Of a stretch of 64,000 nt of DNA, positions 47,664 to 56,419 are shown piece after piece. The notes under the pieces are model-generated. The model was given only the letters and a program-made list of their open reading frames with translations, made no database searches and was not told the origin of the DNA. The stretch spans positions 1 through 64,000 of the forward strand of contig JTLC01000001.1 of the NCBI GenBank assembly GCA_000798955.1, in the 5' to 3' direction. Positions within the stretch are counted from its first letter, which is position 1, and each line of letters starts with the position of its first letter. Source of the stretch: Firmicutes bacterium ZOR0006. Lineage in GTDB: Bacteria; Bacillota_I; Bacilli_A; Culicoidibacterales; ZOR0006. The translations under genes were made by a program, and so were the position numbers.

Positions 47664-48692
47664 TTATTCATCACATGATTCTAGCGGAATATTCACAACG
47701 TTTTCAGCTTTCACTTCAACATCAAGAACTTGCATCGCTGTAATCATCGCTAATTTATATACATCTTCTTCTGTACATCCTCGGCTTAAATCATTAATTG
47801 GTTGCTGTAATCCAATCAATACAGGACCAATCGCTTCAAAACCACCAAGACGTTGCGCAATTTTATAACCAATATTTCCTGCATCTAATGTTGGGAAAAT
47901 AACAATATTTGCATGTCCCGCAACATCTGAGTCTGGTGCTTTTCGCATCCCAACTTTTGGTGAAATCGCGGCGTCAAACTGAAGTTCACCATCAATTGCT
48001 AAATCCGGACGTTTGGCTTTCGCAAATTCAACAGCTTTTGCGACTTTTTCAACCTCTAGCGCACTAGCAGACCCTTTAGTTGAAAAACTTAACATTGCGA
48101 CTTTCGGATTAGAAATCCCAAAGAACGGTGCACTTTCTGAACATTCAATCGCGATATCTGCTAAATCTTCTGATGATGGATTTACATTGATTGCACAGTC
48201 ACCAAAAATCAATTTTTCTTTATCACGTGTCATTAAAAACATGCTCGAAACTTTTTTAATACCTGGCTTAGTTTTAATAATTTGTAGTGCCGGACGAACT
48301 GTATCGGCCGTTGAATATAATGCCCCACCGACTAATCCACGTCCAATCCCCATTTTCACTAACATCGTTCCAAAATAGTTCGGTTTACGTAACATTGCGA
48401 TTGCTTCTTCACGTGTATGTTTGCCAGCACGAATTTCCATAAATAAATCAACCATATCTTCGAAACGGGCACAATTATACGGATCAGCAATCCGAATTCC
48501 CTCTAATGATGCTCCGGTTTGTTCAGCTAACTCTTGAATCATTTGAGTATTTCCTACTAAAACAGGCTTGACTAAGCCTTCTTGGCGTAATTTTCGTGCT
48601 GCTGCCAAAATACGCACGTCTGTTCCTTCTGTAAAAACAATTTCAATCTCTTTTCCTTTAATTGCTTGGGAAATATTTTTAAAAATACTCAT
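47664..48692 (-). CDS. pta: Phosphate acetyltransferase
   Basis: This 342-residue enzyme interconverts acetyl-CoA and acetyl-phosphate, feeding acetate kinase for ATP in fermentative metabolism. Motifs: VFTEGTDVRILAAA, and the C-terminal ARMVGHANI-like region seen here as DVAGHANIVIFPTLDAGNIGYK. The start at 48692 follows GAGGAG at 8 nt; an upstream start at 48725 would overlap the ribosome site. No ackA is in the window. Confidence 0.93.
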   Translation of the reverse strand: MSIFKNISQAIKGKEIEIVFTEGTDVRILAAARKLRQEGLVKPVLVGNTQMIQELAEQTGASLEGIRIADPYNCARFEDMVDLFMEIRAGKHTREEAIAMLRKPNYFGTMLVKMGIGRGLVGGALYSTADTVRPALQIIKTKPGIKKVSSMFLMTRDKEKLIFGDCAINVNPSSEDLADIAIECSESAPFFGISNPKVAMLSFSTKGSASALEVEKVAKAVEFAKAKRPDLAIDGELQFDAAISPKVGMRKAPDSDVAGHANIVIFPTLDAGNIGYKIAQRLGGFEAIGPVLIGLQQPINDLSRGCTEEDVYKLAMITAMQVLDVEVKAENVVNIPLESCDE

Positions 48693-48801
48693 TTTTTCAG
48701 CTCCTCTTTTTTTCTCAATTACCACTATTGTATCATAGAATTAAGATTGTGAAAGGGCTTTTTTATTGTGAAATTAATCACTTTTTATTTTGTTTTTGGG
48801 A

Positions 48802-49464
48802 TTACCAATGAATTTCCGGTAGTTGTTGAGCAACAAGGTAGGTATTTATTTGGCTAAAGGGTTTACTTCCAAAAAAACCTCGATAAACCGAGAGCGGACT
48901 TGGATGAGGGCTTTCAATGATAAAATGATTCGGATTTGTCAGTAGCTTTTTATATTTTTGTGCTTGCTTCCCCCATAAGACAAAGACAATCGGCTGCTGT
49001 GCCGCACTTAATTTTGTGAGAATCAATTCCGTTAACGTCTCCCATCCTCTTCCTTGATGGGAATTTGCTTGATGTGCTCGAACGCTTAACACCGTATTTA
49101 AGAGTAACACACCCTGTTTCGCCCAATCACTTAAATCAGAATCATATCGTTCAATCTGCAAATCATTTTTGAGTTCTTGAAAAATGTTTCTTAAACTTGG
49201 TGGTAGCTTCTGTCCATTTGGGACTGAAAAACTTAAACCATTCGCCTGATTTTCACCATGATATGGATCCTGTCCAAGAATAACGACTCGCACTTGCGTA
49301 TAATCTGTTAATTCTAAGGCGCGGAAGAATTCGGTAGTTTTTGGATATACCGTATAGCCTAGCTGTTCTTCCTCAAGAAAGTGTTGTAAAGTTTGCCATT
49401 TTTCACTGATAAAGAAACTCGTGAGTTGTTGGTGCCATTGCGGGGCAATTTTGACTGGTATCAT
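48802..49464 (-). CDS. ung: Uracil-DNA glycosylase (family 1)
   Basis: This 220-residue repair enzyme removes uracil from DNA. The catalytic loop GQDPYHGENQANGLSFSVP and the leucine loop HPSPLSVYRGFFGSKPF are canonical. The start follows AAAGGAG. It neighbours pta, as in many Lactobacillales. Confidence 0.96.
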   Translation of the reverse strand: MIPVKIAPQWHQQLTSFFISEKWQTLQHFLEEEQLGYTVYPKTTEFFRALELTDYTQVRVVILGQDPYHGENQANGLSFSVPNGQKLPPSLRNIFQELKNDLQIERYDSDLSDWAKQGVLLLNTVLSVRAHQANSHQGRGWETLTELILTKLSAAQQPIVFVLWGKQAQKYKKLLTNPNHFIIESPHPSPLSVYRGFFGSKPFSQINTYLVAQQLPEIHW

Positions 49465-49533
49465 AAAATTCTCCTTTCGATTTTCAATAAAAACATGTTA
49501 CACTACAACTAACACACTTAGGAGGTTTTGACA

Positions 49534-50340
49534 ATGACTTATAACTATTTAGCACTTGATTTTGATGGAACACTATTAACAAGTGATCATATTATTGATG
49601 AAAAAACAAAAGCAGCTTTAATTGCTGCTCAAGAACAAGGTGTAAAATTAATCCTTGCATCTGGACGACCAACATACGCGATGACAAAATTTGCCGAAGA
49701 ATTACAAACAGCTCACTTTGGTGGTTATCTTCTTTCATTTAACGGCTCGTATATGTTTGATTTAGCAAACAATACTCGTATCAGTGCCGATGAACTTCAA
49801 GCAGATGATGTCCTATCACTCTATAATTACAGTAAAAATTTCGAATTCTCAACACTGATTTATGATGACACAACAATTTTAACCGATAAAATTAATCATT
49901 ATGCTGCCATCGAATCAGAAATTACTGGTATGAAGCTTGCGGAAATTTCCGACTTCCATCGATCTTCAGCGAAGATCATTTTCGTCCACACTGCTGAATA
50001 TATTGAAGCTGTTGAAGCTCAAGTCAAGGCTGATCTTGGTCAAGCATTCACAGTTGCTCGTTCACTACCATTTTTCTTAGAGATTACGCCAAAAGGAATT
50101 GATAAAGGTGCTAGTTTAACAAAACTTTTCAACTTAATTCAAGCGCAACCCGAAGAATTAATTGCTTGTGGTGATGGCGGAAACGATTTAACAATGATTC
50201 AATTTGCTGGATTAGGTGTGGCCATGGATAATGCTCGGGCAGAAGTGAAACAAGCAGCTGATTTTATTACTGCTGATAACAATTCCTACGGGATTGCTCA
50301 AGTTATTGAGAAATTCATTCTTAAAACCCCATCACGTTAG
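49534..50340 (+). CDS. Cof-type HAD phosphatase
   Basis: This is a 268-residue HAD hydrolase of the Cof/YidA group, which dephosphorylates sugar phosphates, FMN or PLP. Motif I DFDGTLL, motif II ASGRPTY, a cap domain (about 85-185), motif III lysine and motif IV GDGGNDLTMI are present. The ATG at 49534 follows AGGAGG at 8 nt; a TTG two codons upstream is in frame but worse placed. The substrate cannot be deduced. Confidence 0.9.
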   Translation: MTYNYLALDFDGTLLTSDHIIDEKTKAALIAAQEQGVKLILASGRPTYAMTKFAEELQTAHFGGYLLSFNGSYMFDLANNTRISADELQADDVLSLYNYSKNFEFSTLIYDDTTILTDKINHYAAIESEITGMKLAEISDFHRSSAKIIFVHTAEYIEAVEAQVKADLGQAFTVARSLPFFLEITPKGIDKGASLTKLFNLIQAQPEELIACGDGGNDLTMIQFAGLGVAMDNARAEVKQAADFITADNNSYGIAQVIEKFILKTPSR

Positions 50341-50360
50341 TTTGCAACCACGTTTTATTG

Positions 50361-50389
50361 TTGTTTCCACTAAATATTCGTGCTAAAAT
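50361..50389 (+). promoter_or_regulatory. Promoter of the AbgT-family transporter
   Basis: On the plus strand, TTGTTT (50361-50366), a 17-bp spacer and TAAAAT (50384-50389) preceded by TGC. Confidence 0.6.
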
Positions 50390-50424
50390 TTAACTTTGTG
50401 ATTTAAATTTTGGAGGTCTATTGA

Positions 50425-51996
50425 ATGAATCAACAGAAAAAGAAAAAAAAGAAATTCTCATTAGGAATTTTAGATCGAATTGAACGGATTGGAAATAAAC
50501 TTCCTGATCCTGTTGTCCTTTTCATGTTATTTGCCTTAATCATCATCGTGGTTTCACACTTTGCTGCTAGCACAGGCTTAAGTGCTACGTATGAATCAAT
50601 TAATCCTAGCACACAGGAGCTAGGGTCAGTCACTGTTGAAGCAGTATCGTTGATGACACCTGCTGGATTGCAATATATGGTTGAGTCTGCTGTGACAAAC
50701 TTTACCTCATTTGCTCCACTTGGAACTGTCTTAGTCGCCCTACTGGGGGTCGGAATTGCTGAAACATCTGGCTTAATTTCCGTTTTACTTCGTCGTGCTG
50801 TGCTCGTTGCACCAAAAGCACTGCTTTCCGCAATGGTCGTTTTCCTTGGAATTATGGCAAATATTGCCAGTGATGCTGGCTATGTCGTCCTTGTCCCACT
50901 TGGTGCAATTATCTTCTTAAGCTTTGGTCGCCATCCCCTCGCTGGGATTGCTGCTGCTTTCGCTGGTGTATCAGGCGGTTTTAGCGCCAACTTACTTTTA
51001 AGCCCTACTGATCCATTACTTGCTGGTATTTCACAACAGGCAGCAGAAATGATTAATCCTGCTTACCAAGTAAATATTGCTGGAAACTGGTTCTTCTTAA
51101 TTGTTTCAACATTTATTATTACAATTGTTGGTGCCCTAATTACGGATAAAATTGTTGAACCTCGCCTCGGAAAATATAAAGGCGCGCGCGAAGACTCAAC
51201 CGAAATTGAAATTACGCCAATTGAGAAAAAAGGATTACGTTGGGCCGGAATTGCCTTCTTCATCTTCTTAGCACTTGTCGTTTTCCTTGGTTGGCCTGGA
51301 AATGCTTTAAATCCATTCACAGATGCCAATCCAACAGCTGACATTTTGAAATCACCATTAATGAACGGTATTGTCTTGCTAATTGCCCTCTTCTTCGCTG
51401 TTCCTGGTGTTTTCTACGGATTTGTAACAAAAGCGTTCAAGAGTGATAAAGATGTGGTCAAAGCTATGGCAAAATCAATGAGTACAATGGGTGGCTATCT
51501 CGTTCTTGTATTCTTTGCTGCTCAATTTATCGCATATTTCAACTATACAAACCTAGGAACATTATTAGCCGTGAACGGTGCGACATTGCTCCAAAATATT
51601 GGCATGACTGGACCGGCACTCATGATTGGCTTCATTGTGGTTTCGGCAATTATCAATATCTTTATTGGTTCAGCGAGTGCAAAATGGGCAATTATGGCAC
51701 CCATTTTCGTTCCAATGTTTATGGCATTGTCAATTTCACCAGAAGCGACACAAATGGCATTCCGTATCGGTGACTCAGTGACAAATATTATTTCGCCGCT
51801 CATGTCTTACTTTGCGATTGTCATTGCCTTTTCGCAAAAATATGATGTTGAAGGTGAGCCTTCAACTGGAATTGGAACCCTTATTTCGATGATGCTTCCA
51901 TATTCAATGGCCTTTATGTTATTCTGGTCAGTCATCTTCTTCATTTGGTTCTCATTGAACTTCCCACTTGGACCAGGTACTTTCCCGATGTTATAA
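50425..51996 (+). CDS. AbgT family transporter
   Basis: This 523-residue protein has a basic start (MNQQKKKKKKFSLGILDRIE), about a dozen membrane segments and typical AbgT sequences (ERIGNKLPDPVVLFMLFAL, GFSANLLLSPTDPLLAGIS, GSASAKWAIMAPIFVPM). Family members import p-aminobenzoyl-glutamate or export antifolates using H+ or Na+. Given the possible Na+ economy of this organism the coupling ion deserves attention. It has its own promoter and a shared terminator. Confidence 0.92.
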   Translation: MNQQKKKKKKFSLGILDRIERIGNKLPDPVVLFMLFALIIIVVSHFAASTGLSATYESINPSTQELGSVTVEAVSLMTPAGLQYMVESAVTNFTSFAPLGTVLVALLGVGIAETSGLISVLLRRAVLVAPKALLSAMVVFLGIMANIASDAGYVVLVPLGAIIFLSFGRHPLAGIAAAFAGVSGGFSANLLLSPTDPLLAGISQQAAEMINPAYQVNIAGNWFFLIVSTFIITIVGALITDKIVEPRLGKYKGAREDSTEIEITPIEKKGLRWAGIAFFIFLALVVFLGWPGNALNPFTDANPTADILKSPLMNGIVLLIALFFAVPGVFYGFVTKAFKSDKDVVKAMAKSMSTMGGYLVLVFFAAQFIAYFNYTNLGTLLAVNGATLLQNIGMTGPALMIGFIVVSAIINIFIGSASAKWAIMAPIFVPMFMALSISPEATQMAFRIGDSVTNIISPLMSYFAIVIAFSQKYDVEGEPSTGIGTLISMMLPYSMAFMLFWSVIFFIWFSLNFPLGPGTFPML

Positions 51997-52000
51997 ACAC

Positions 52001-52055
52001 AAAAAGAGCTGAACCCCTCTCGTCTATGACGAATCAGGGATTCAACTCTTTTTTC
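52001..52055. terminator. Bidirectional terminator between AbgT and pepA
   Basis: An imperfect stem (AAAAGAG-C-TGAA-C-CCCT with its complementary arm at 52036-52053) has T-runs on both strands between convergent genes. Confidence 0.8.
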
Positions 52056-52095
52056 TTTACTCTATTTCCAAGTTGCTCGCCACGAGCTATAGTGC

Positions 52096-53523
52096 CTACA
52101 CTTCTTCATTCAAAAAGAGTTGTGTTAATGTCCGCACCATCACACCTGTTGCCCCAGCTGGTCCTAAATCAGATGCTGATTTAGTATCTCCTGTTCCGGC
52201 AATATCTAAATGAATCCACGGTGTATCTACAGCAAATTCTTGTAAGAATGCGGCAGCAATTGATGCACCACCCTCACGACTTGGTGAGTTGATCAAGTCT
52301 GCGACCTTACTTGAACGTACTTGCTCTGTGTACGCTTCATCAAGTGGCAAACGCCAAACTTTCTCATCTGCTTGTTTGGCTGCTTGCGCCAAACTTGACA
52401 TAAACTGATCATTATTGCTGAAAGCACCTGTCATTGCACTTCCTAAAGCTACAACACATGCACCAGTTAAGGTTGCCATATCAATAATGCGAGTTGCACC
52501 TAATTGTCGCGCATATTCAATTCCATCTGCTAAAATCAAACGTCCTTCAGCATCTGTGTTATTCACCTCAATAGTTTTCCCAGCTAATGAACCGATCACA
52601 TCATCCACTTTCAATGCTTGACCATTAATCAAGTTTTCTGTTGCTGGGATGACAACTAATACATTTGCCTTCACTCCCATATGGGCAATCGCTTCAATTG
52701 CACCTAGGACATTCGCTGCACCAGTCATATCATGTTTCATTCCTTGCATGCTTCCACTGATTTTTAATGAATAACCACCAGCATCAAATGTTAAACCTTT
52801 ACCAACTAATGCTGTTGGATTTTCCCATGTTTCTAGCCCTTGGTACTTCAAGACAATCATTCGTGCCGGTTCATCACTTCCGCGATTCACTGCTAATAAG
52901 GCATTCGCTTGCATATTTAACAAGTCACTCGTCTTTAAAATATGATGCTCCATCCCATATTTATCAGCTAATTTTTTCGCATATTTCGCCAAATCGCGAG
53001 GTGTCATTTTATTTCCTGGTTCATTTGATAATGTTCGTGCATGGTTAATTGCTTGTCCTAACGCTTCACCTTGTGCAAGTTCGAGTTGAACATTTTCACT
53101 CGCAACAACATGACCAGATAATTGAGAGAATTTTGCTGTGAAATTTCCATGCTTCTTGAATTCATAACGAGCAATAATCATCGTTTCAGCAAAAATGACT
53201 GCGACCTCACGCAAAGTAATTGTTGATGTCACAAAGTGATCAAGTTCAATCGTGAAATCACCTTTAATCATTTGGGCAAAGCGACCAAATAATTGTCGTA
53301 ATTTTGTCACTGTTAGTTCACTACGAGCTCCAAGTCCCAAAACATAGAGCTGTGAAAATGCGTGTTTTCCATAAGTCGGTAATACTGTAACTGCTTTATA
53401 TGCAGCATCAATTTCTGCACCTGGTAAAAGCGATTCAATTTGGGTATTATTTTCATCGACAGCAGCACCAAATACTACTGGCTGTGTAGTTGTTAAATCT
53501 AAATTTGCAATTGTTGTAAACAT
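52096..53523 (-). CDS. pepA: Leucyl aminopeptidase (M17)
   Basis: This is a 475-residue cytoplasmic zinc/manganese aminopeptidase. Metal and catalytic residues lie in VGKGLTFDAGGYSLK, MKHDMTGAANVLGA and the family signature NTDAEGRLILADG. The N-terminal domain (about 1-160) is divergent as usual. It is monocistronic and convergent with the AbgT transporter. Confidence 0.94.
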   Translation of the reverse strand: MFTTIANLDLTTTQPVVFGAAVDENNTQIESLLPGAEIDAAYKAVTVLPTYGKHAFSQLYVLGLGARSELTVTKLRQLFGRFAQMIKGDFTIELDHFVTSTITLREVAVIFAETMIIARYEFKKHGNFTAKFSQLSGHVVASENVQLELAQGEALGQAINHARTLSNEPGNKMTPRDLAKYAKKLADKYGMEHHILKTSDLLNMQANALLAVNRGSDEPARMIVLKYQGLETWENPTALVGKGLTFDAGGYSLKISGSMQGMKHDMTGAANVLGAIEAIAHMGVKANVLVVIPATENLINGQALKVDDVIGSLAGKTIEVNNTDAEGRLILADGIEYARQLGATRIIDMATLTGACVVALGSAMTGAFSNNDQFMSSLAQAAKQADEKVWRLPLDEAYTEQVRSSKVADLINSPSREGGASIAAAFLQEFAVDTPWIHLDIAGTGDTKSASDLGPAGATGVMVRTLTQLFLNEEV

Positions 53524-53554
53524 AATCAGTCTCCTTTTTTTCTTTCATCATACA

Positions 53555-53585
53555 ACAAAAGCTCGCGTGTTGCACGAGCTTTTGT
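53555..53585 (-). terminator. Terminator after the UspA gene
   Basis: An 11-bp perfect stem ACAAAAGCTCG/CGAGCTTTTGT (53555-53565 with 53575-53585). Confidence 0.75.
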
Positions 53586-53608
53586 CTTTTTTCGGCTGAA
53601 ATCACCTA

Positions 53609-54079
53609 TTACCGAACAATAAAAACATCACAAGGTGCATGAGCAACAACAAATTTACTCACTGATCCAAGGAGAATCGATTGAATTCCTTTTTTATTTG
53701 TTGCTCCAAGCACAATCAAAGTTTGATCATAGTCATCATACGTCTCTAACAATAAATCAACGGCTTGTGCGAGTTCAACCTCAACACTTACCATCTCGAC
53801 ACCAGCTTCTCGAGCTTGTTTCACAAGCTTTTCAACATACTCTTTTCGTCGGGCAATCGCTGCCTGATTAATTTCGTTTGATTGTACAACCATTTGACTA
53901 AAACCAACTTCATTCATAATTGGCCCAGCAATTTCTGCATCTGTTGTTAAATGAACTGCGGACATTAAAACAAGTTCTGCATGACTTTCTCTTGCAAAAG
54001 CAACCCCACGCTCAAAAGCTCGCATCGATGTCTCACTAGTATCAATTCCGACAATAACACGTTTATATAATGTTTCCAT
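53609..54079 (-). CDS. Universal stress protein (UspA family)
   Basis: This 156-residue Usp domain protein has the nucleotide-binding signature GATNKKGIQSILLGSVSKFV (G-x2-G-x9-G[ST]) and N-terminal VIVGIDTSETSMRAF. ATP-binding Usp proteins are induced by stress or growth arrest. The ATG at 54079 follows GGGGAGGG at 6 nt; the ATG at 54085 abuts that site. Confidence 0.92.
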   Translation of the reverse strand: METLYKRVIVGIDTSETSMRAFERGVAFARESHAELVLMSAVHLTTDAEIAGPIMNEVGFSQMVVQSNEINQAAIARRKEYVEKLVKQAREAGVEMVSVEVELAQAVDLLLETYDDYDQTLIVLGATNKKGIQSILLGSVSKFVVAHAPCDVFIVR

Positions 54080-54200
54080 ATACATCCCTCCCCATATATT
54101 TCAAAACGTTTTTATTAGTATACAGAAGTTTCCAATGAAACAAAAGAGGAAACATCAGGCATTCTCAAAATTCACGAATTTTTATTATAAAATCAGGCCT

Positions 54201-54824
54201 TTACTCATATTTTTCCGGAAAAATTTCTCGCCACCGCCGCCGTGGTAATTGCCATTTATAGTGAATTGCAATTAGGCGACAACTTAAGAGAAAGATAAGT
54301 AACCCAATTTGTAACCAAAATGATTCTTGTACAGTTGGTATCAATAAGCAAATGCCCCCGAGAACGGCCCAAAAAGCATACACTTCACGACGGAACACTA
54401 GCGGTTGGCGCCGTGCAAGAATATCACGAATAATTCCCCCACCAATTCCAGTAAATAAAGCTGCCATGACAATGGCAATTGGTTGAGCATCAATATGAAC
54501 AGCTATCAATGCTCCTTGAATAGCAAAGGCAGCCAAGCCAATTGCGTCAAATACATCTTCGACTTTTGGCCAGTATCGTAACAATCGAGGAAAGATATAA
54601 ATCAAAGTAATTGCCAAACTGGCAGTAAAAAATAATGGTGTTTGTAACCAAATAAGCTGTGCTGGGTAGCCTATAAGTAAATTGCGAATTGCTCCACCCC
54701 CAAAAGCAGTCACAAAACCTAAAATAAAGACACCAAAAATATCATAATCTTCCTCCATTGCGACAACTGCTCCACTTAACGAAAATGCAATTGTCCCAAT
54801 CACTGCAAAAATATCCCAAACCAT
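54201..54824 (-). CDS. TRIC-type cation channel family protein (UPF0126)
   Basis: This 207-residue membrane protein has two homologous three-helix halves plus a seventh helix. Each half has the conserved glycine-rich kink (FGGGAIRNLLIG and GIGGGIIRDILARR). Prokaryotic TRIC proteins form trimeric K+-permeable channels. The start at 54824 follows AGGAG at 8 nt; the frame is open to 54986, but the extension is non-homologous and crosses the preceding terminator. Confidence 0.9.
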   Translation of the reverse strand: MVWDIFAVIGTIAFSLSGAVVAMEEDYDIFGVFILGFVTAFGGGAIRNLLIGYPAQLIWLQTPLFFTASLAITLIYIFPRLLRYWPKVEDVFDAIGLAAFAIQGALIAVHIDAQPIAIVMAALFTGIGGGIIRDILARRQPLVFRREVYAFWAVLGGICLLIPTVQESFWLQIGLLIFLLSCRLIAIHYKWQLPRRRWREIFPEKYE

Positions 54825-54893
54825 TTCTTTATCTCCTATTTCCTTCATAATCTTGCTTCTTTCATCATAGCGGAAAATCCGTTTTTTGCCTAG

Positions 54894-54920
54894 AAAAAAA
54901 CACAGGCAAAGCTGTGTTTT
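54894..54920 (-). terminator. Terminator after the L,D-transpeptidase gene
   Basis: The stem AAAACACAG/CTGTGTTTT (54897-54905 with 54912-54920) is followed by a T-run on the minus strand. Confidence 0.87.
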
Positions 54921-54927
54921 CTTGTAA

Positions 54928-56280
54928 CTATTGATAAATAACAACTGGCGTTCCAACGCTGACACTATTAAAAAGTTGTTCAGCAATTGCTGGTGGTAAG
55001 TTCACACATCCATGCGAGCCACCACCACGATAAATCGTTCCACCAAAGGTACTGTGCCAAGAAGCATCATGAATTCCTGTACCATCCGAATAAATTGGCA
55101 TCCAATATTTGACGGGTACTGAATAATCCCAGCCATAACTATAGCCCTCTAGTACTGCATCACGCTCTTTTGCTTGAATACTGTACACACCTGTGATTGT
55201 TCCCCAACCTTGCGTTTCATCGCCAGTAATAACTGCACTTTCTAAAACCAATTTCCCATTTTGATAATACCATAAATGTTGATCTTGAATTGAAATTTGT
55301 ACATATGTCTCGCCAACGCCTTGAATATGTGTTGGTGAACTTATTTGACTGAGCGTGGCCGGAGTTGTTTGTTTTTTTTCACTTTTTATTGCTGCAACAA
55401 GCGCCTTTGTCGTCTCACCAACTGCAATTGTTGAACCTTCTATCCCACCACTTTGTTGCATTGTCGTTGTATCTAATGTCCGTGCGGTTGCCATAACTGT
55501 ATAGTCATTGACGAATGCTTGCACATAACTACTGATTGCCGCTTCATCAATAACAACTGTTTCATTGTCCACAATATTCACCCAAGCAAAAATTTGCTTG
55601 GCGGGGATTGTGATTGTTTCCTCACGCACTGTTAATATTTGATCATTTGCACTCATTTTATTGGCAGTATCAATTACTGGTTGCAGTTGCTCTGCTTGAA
55701 CACTCGGCAGTTCTCTTGCATCCACAACTGAAACGCTATCTTCACCTTGAGCGACTGCTTTCGCTACCAACTCATAGGTTTTATCAGGATTTAATACTGT
55801 CCCAGAAACCTCTGTTGTTAAGGCAAAATTAGTTTCTGTTTTTTCAATCGTGGCATTACTTGCTGCTACTTTTCCTTCCGGATTTGTAATGCCTGCGTTA
55901 AATAAAGCTTGTTTCATCACTTCTTGATTGATTTGGTATTCTTGTGTTTGTGTTGCCTCAACTTGGACGAAAGCGAATGGCCATAACCAGGTTTGTTGTC
56001 CTGCGAGTGTCTGTTCGGCTAATGCTGTTGAATCAATTGTGACACCCAATGTACCAAGATCCAATCCAACTGTGTTATCAACAACTTCAATTTTCATTTC
56101 TTGTTCCGCTATTGCCGTGTCGATTAGGGTAATTGCCTCAGTTGCTGTTGTTAAACCAACATTAACGCCTTGAATTGTTTGCGTCGGCAAGAAATGATCT
56201 TGAAAATACCATACGCCAGCAAAATAGCTACAAACTAACATGACTCCGATACTTGTTAAAATTATTGGTAGTTTTTTCAA
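54928..56280 (-). CDS. L,D-transpeptidase (YkuD) with peptidoglycan-binding region
   Basis: This is a 450-residue cell-wall enzyme. One N-terminal transmembrane anchor (about 5-25) is followed by a repeated extracellular region of the PG_binding_4 type (about 35-280), then a C-terminal YkuD domain (about 320-450). The catalytic site is intact: IHDASWHSTFG and SHGCVNLPP with Cys425. Family enzymes form 3-3 cross-links or attach proteins to peptidoglycan and resist most beta-lactams. It is monocistronic. Confidence 0.93.
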   Translation of the reverse strand: MKKLPIILTSIGVMLVCSYFAGVWYFQDHFLPTQTIQGVNVGLTTATEAITLIDTAIAEQEMKIEVVDNTVGLDLGTLGVTIDSTALAEQTLAGQQTWLWPFAFVQVEATQTQEYQINQEVMKQALFNAGITNPEGKVAASNATIEKTETNFALTTEVSGTVLNPDKTYELVAKAVAQGEDSVSVVDARELPSVQAEQLQPVIDTANKMSANDQILTVREETITIPAKQIFAWVNIVDNETVVIDEAAISSYVQAFVNDYTVMATARTLDTTTMQQSGGIEGSTIAVGETTKALVAAIKSEKKQTTPATLSQISSPTHIQGVGETYVQISIQDQHLWYYQNGKLVLESAVITGDETQGWGTITGVYSIQAKERDAVLEGYSYGWDYSVPVKYWMPIYSDGTGIHDASWHSTFGGTIYRGGGSHGCVNLPPAIAEQLFNSVSVGTPVVIYQ

Positions 56281-56377
56281 TTGTAAAACTCCTTTACGTC
56301 TTCTTCTCTTTTATTTTAACAAAAAAAAGAGCATTTCAGAAAAAATTCTACTTAAAAAACGATGTATTTGTTTAGAT

Positions 56378-56401
56378 AAAAAAAAGAGGCGGTGCCTCTT
56401 T
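56378..56401 (-). terminator. Terminator after lysW
   Basis: The stem AAAGAGGC/GCCTCTTT (56383-56390 with 56394-56401, 3-nt loop) is followed by eight T on the minus strand. Confidence 0.87.
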
Positions 56402-56419
56402 CAGTTTTATCTATAGTTA

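Noticed and set aside
54825-54986. A 54-residue extension of the TRIC protein
   Set aside because: It crosses the preceding gene's terminator and 3' end, and the later ATG has a good ribosome site.
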